NCBI GenBank assembly: GCA_903644035.1
Contig: CAHJXG010000008.1
Span: forward strand, 1-8,033
DNA length: 8,033 nucleotides
Direction: 5' to 3'
Origin: Rhodospirillales bacterium
GTDB lineage: Bacteria; Pseudomonadota; Alphaproteobacteria; Acetobacterales; Acetobacteraceae
In this document: piece by piece, positions 6,050 to 8,033 of the stretch
Position numbering within the stretch: the first letter of the stretch is position 1
How the letters are laid out: each line of letters opens with the position of its first letter
Made by a program: the position numbers and the translations under genes
The notes under the pieces: model-generated
What the model was told of the DNA's origin: nothing
What the model saw: only the letters and a program-made list of their open reading frames with translations
Database searches by the model: none

Positions 6050-6835
6050 TCAGTGCCCGCGGAGGATCTGGCTCAGGAACAGCTTGAGCCGGTCGGTCTG
6101 CGGGTTCTCGAACACCTCGTTCGGCGGCCCGGCCTCGACGATCTCGCCGCGGTCCATGAACACCACGCGGTCGGCGACCTGGCGGGCGAAGCCCATCTCG
6201 TGCGTCACGCAGACCATGGTCATGCCGTCCTGGGCGAGGCCGATCATGGTGTCGAGCACCTCCTTGATCATCTCGGGGTCGAGCGCGCTGGTCGGCTCGT
6301 CGAACAGCATGATCTTCGGCTTCATGCACAGGGCGCGGGCGATGGCGACGCGCTGCTGCTGGCCGCCGGAGAGCTGGCCCGGATACTTCTTGGCCTGCTC
6401 CGGGATCTTCACCCGGGTCAGGTAGCTCATCGCCAGCTCCTCCGCCTCCGCCTTCGGCATCTTGCGCACCCAGATCGGCGCCAGGGTGCAGTTCTCCAGG
6501 ATCGTCAGGTGCGGGAACAGGTTGAAGCTCTGGAACACCATGCCGACCTCGCGGCGGATGGTGTCGAGCGCGCGCAGGTCGTCGGTCAGCTCGGTGCCGT
6601 CCACGACGATGCGGCCCTCCTGATGGCTTTCCAGGCGGTTGATGCAGCGGATCATGGTCGATTTGCCGGAGCCGGAGGGTCCGCAGACCACCACCCGCTC
6701 CTTCTGGCCGACGCTCAGGGTCACGTCGCGCAGGACATGCATGGCGCCGTACCACTTGTTCACCTTGTCCAGCAGGATCGCGGGCTGGTTGGTGGTGTCC
6801 GTGCGGGGGCGCTCGATGGATGCGGCTTGGCTCAT
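6050..6835 (-). CDS. aapP: Amino-acid ABC transporter ATP-binding protein (AapP/BztD type)
   Basis: This 261-residue cytoplasmic ATPase powers uptake by a broad-specificity polar amino-acid importer of the Aap/Bzt (GlnQ-like) group. Motifs are complete: Walker [10 protein letters not shown] at 52-60, Q-loop Q102 in [11 protein letters not shown], signature LSGGQQQR at 155-162, Walker B IMLFDE at 175-180 with catalytic E180, D-loop SALD, and H-loop H212 in VTHEMGFA. The end, FLSQILRGH, is typical for AapP. I chose the ATG at 6835 because AGAGGA (6847-6842) lies six bases upstream and the family begins here. The longer frame to 6937 would add 34 residues unlike the family and run into aapM. It lies 61 bases after the aapM stop with no convincing terminator between them, so it is the last recognised gene of that operon. 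Substrate range cannot be told from the ATPase alone. Confidence 0.95.
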   Translation of the reverse strand: MSQAASIERPRTDTTNQPAILLDKVNKWYGAMHVLRDVTLSVGQKERVVVCGPSGSGKSTMIRCINRLESHQEGRIVVDGTELTDDLRALDTIRREVGMVFQSFNLFPHLTILENCTLAPIWVRKMPKAEAEELAMSYLTRVKIPEQAKKYPGQLSGGQQQRVAIARALCMKPKIMLFDEPTSALDPEMIKEVLDTMIGLAQDGMTMVCVTHEMGFARQVADRVVFMDRGEIVEAGPPNEVFENPQTDRLKLFLSQILRGH

Positions 6836-6896
6836 GGTGTTTCCTCTGTCCTGGCGGCGCCAGCTCGTGGCCGCGCCTTGTTGCAGCGCAGGCGGC

Positions 6897-8033
6897 CTAG
6901 CGCCGGACGGTCCGGCTGAACTCCTGCTCCAGCCCATGGCTGTAGCGGGACATCACGTAGCAGAAGGCGAAGTAGATGGCGGCGAGCACGAGGTAGAGCT
7001 CGGTGCTGTAGCTCTGCCAGACCGGGTCGGTGATCGCCACCTTGCCGGCGGTCAGCAGGTCGAAGATGCCGATGATGAGGACGAGCGAGGTGTCCTTGAA
7101 GAAGCCGATGAACGTGTTCACCAAGGGCGGGATCACCAGGCGCAGCGCCTGCGGCAGGACGATGAGCCCGGTCTTCTTCCAGTAGGACAGGCCCAGCGCG
7201 TCGGCGGCCTCATACTGGCCGCGCGGCAGGGACTGCAGGCCGCCGCGCACGACCTCGGCCAGATAGGCGCCAGCGAACAGGATGACCGCGACCTGGGCGC
7301 GCAGCAGCTTGTCGGGGTTGAAGCCCTCCGGCATGAACAGCGGGAACATCACGCTCGCCATGAACAGCAGGGTGATCAGCGGCACGCCGCGGATCAGCTC
7401 CACGTACAGCACGCACAGCGCCTTGACCGCCGGAAGCTGGGTGGAGCGGCGGCCGAGTGCCACCAGCACCGCGAGCGGAAAGGCCAGCGCCAGGCCGAAG
7501 GTGGACAGGATCAGCGTGATCGGCAGGCCGCCCCAGCTGTCCTGCGGCACGAACTCCAGGCCCAGAACGCCGCCCCACATCAGCACGCCGATGGCGGTGA
7601 GCGCCGCGATCCAGACCAGCAGCAGCTCCTTGCGCCAGAACCGGCGCATGGCGGAGACGGCATAGAGGCCGATGAACAGGGCGATGACGATGGCCGGGCG
7701 CCACTGCTCCTCATAGGCGTAGCGGCCGAACAGGATGAAGCGGTACTTGTCGCCGATCATCGCCCAGCAGGCGCCGACGCCCTTCGCGTCCCGGCACGCC
7801 GAGGCGTCCGGCCCGGCGGCGGTCTGCGGCACCGACCAGACGGCGTGCAGCACGGCCCAATCGAAGAAGCCGATGGCCCAGCGCGCGATGAAGTAGATCA
7901 GCGCCAGGGTGACGGCGGTGGAGATCCAGCCGCTGAACAGGTTGGCCCGCGCCCAGGCCACCGGGGCGAAGCCGGCCGCCGCCGGGCGGGCGCGTTCGGT
8001 GATGGGGGCGGCAGGAGCCGCCGAGGCGGCGGG
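6897..8033 (-). CDS. aapM: Amino-acid ABC transporter permease (AapM/BztC type), 5' end outside window
   Basis: The frame ends with TAG at 6899-6897 and stays open to the right edge, showing 378 residues. A GTG at 7961 is probably internal, since the Ala/Pro-rich stretch before it (7962-8033) and the following [11 protein letters not shown] look like the normal cytoplasmic start of this family; only a few residues should be missing. The protein is an inner-membrane permease of a general L-amino-acid importer. Counting from the codon at 7961, there is an N-terminal membrane segment at about 13-37 and a periplasmic loop with cysteines C56 and C65 ([15 protein letters not shown]). The binding-protein-dependent permease core follows, with [10 protein letters not shown] at 191-200, the EAA loop [13 protein letters not shown] at 251-263 that contacts the ATPase, and KDTSL at 289-293. 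It precedes aapP; binding-protein (aapJ) and partner-permease (aapQ) genes are expected upstream, beyond the window. Confidence 0.93.
   Translation of the reverse strand, partial: PAASAAPAAPITERARPAAAGFAPVAWARANLFSGWISTAVTLALIYFIARWAIGFFDWAVLHAVWSVPQTAAGPDASACRDAKGVGACWAMIGDKYRFILFGRYAYEEQWRPAIVIALFIGLYAVSAMRRFWRKELLLVWIAALTAIGVLMWGGVLGLEFVPQDSWGGLPITLILSTFGLALAFPLAVLVALGRRSTQLPAVKALCVLYVELIRGVPLITLLFMASVMFPLFMPEGFNPDKLLRAQVAVILFAGAYLAEVVRGGLQSLPRGQYEAADALGLSYWKKTGLIVLPQALRLVIPPLVNTFIGFFKDTSLVLIIGIFDLLTAGKVAITDPVWQSYSTELYLVLAAIYFAFCYVMSRYSHGLEQEFSRTVRR

Noticed and set aside
6836..6937. 34-residue N-terminal extension of AapP
   Set aside because: The extension is unlike the family, overlaps the end of aapM, and a strong AGAGGA site sits six bases before the internal ATG at 6835.

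Overview
The window is about 8 kb of high-GC DNA with the gene content of an alphaproteobacterial chromosome, most likely Acetobacteraceae (Roseomonas-like). This placement is an inference. It rests on the hemJ-rho pairing, an Aap/Bzt-type amino-acid transporter, a Uma2-family gene of a type I associate with that family, and very high third-position GC. Apart from one Uma2 gene of lower GC, the genes are core metabolism, transport and transcription genes. I see no tRNA, rRNA, CRISPR array, insertion sequence or phage gene, and no clear undescribed multi-gene system. The most interesting content is regulatory.

Left part (1-2102, plus strand): the last 43 codons of a HAD-type hydrolase overlap the start of hemJ (protoporphyrinogen oxidase, heme synthesis) by four bases. 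A 208-bp gap follows, holding a possible leader or promoter with a C-rich, G-poor patch. Next is rho (transcription termination factor, all key residues present). A 13-bp hairpin lies at its end, in a tight tail-to-tail junction with the next gene.

Middle (2081-4134): a Uma2-family nuclease-like gene on the minus strand is visibly poorer in GC and appears to lack the usual catalytic lysine. It is divergent from ahcY (S-adenosylhomocysteine hydrolase). The 116-bp gap between them carries an AT-rich promoter with a near-palindrome in its spacer, which resembles a methionine-cycle operator. ahcY ends in a perfect 13-bp stem.

Right part (4135-8033): a well-formed Pho box precedes pit (PiT-family phosphate transporter), which ends in a perfect 14-bp stem. 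A 186-bp convergent gap then leads to the last two genes of a minus-strand amino-acid ABC transporter operon, aapM (permease, 5' end outside the window) and aapP (ATPase). The gap holds two hairpins and a doubtful 65-codon frame with coding-like base composition.

The genes do not form one pathway. They are independent transcription units, separated by GC-rich hairpins that mostly lack a U-tract, and two units (ahcY and pit) carry recognisable candidate control sites for sulfur/methyl metabolism and phosphate.
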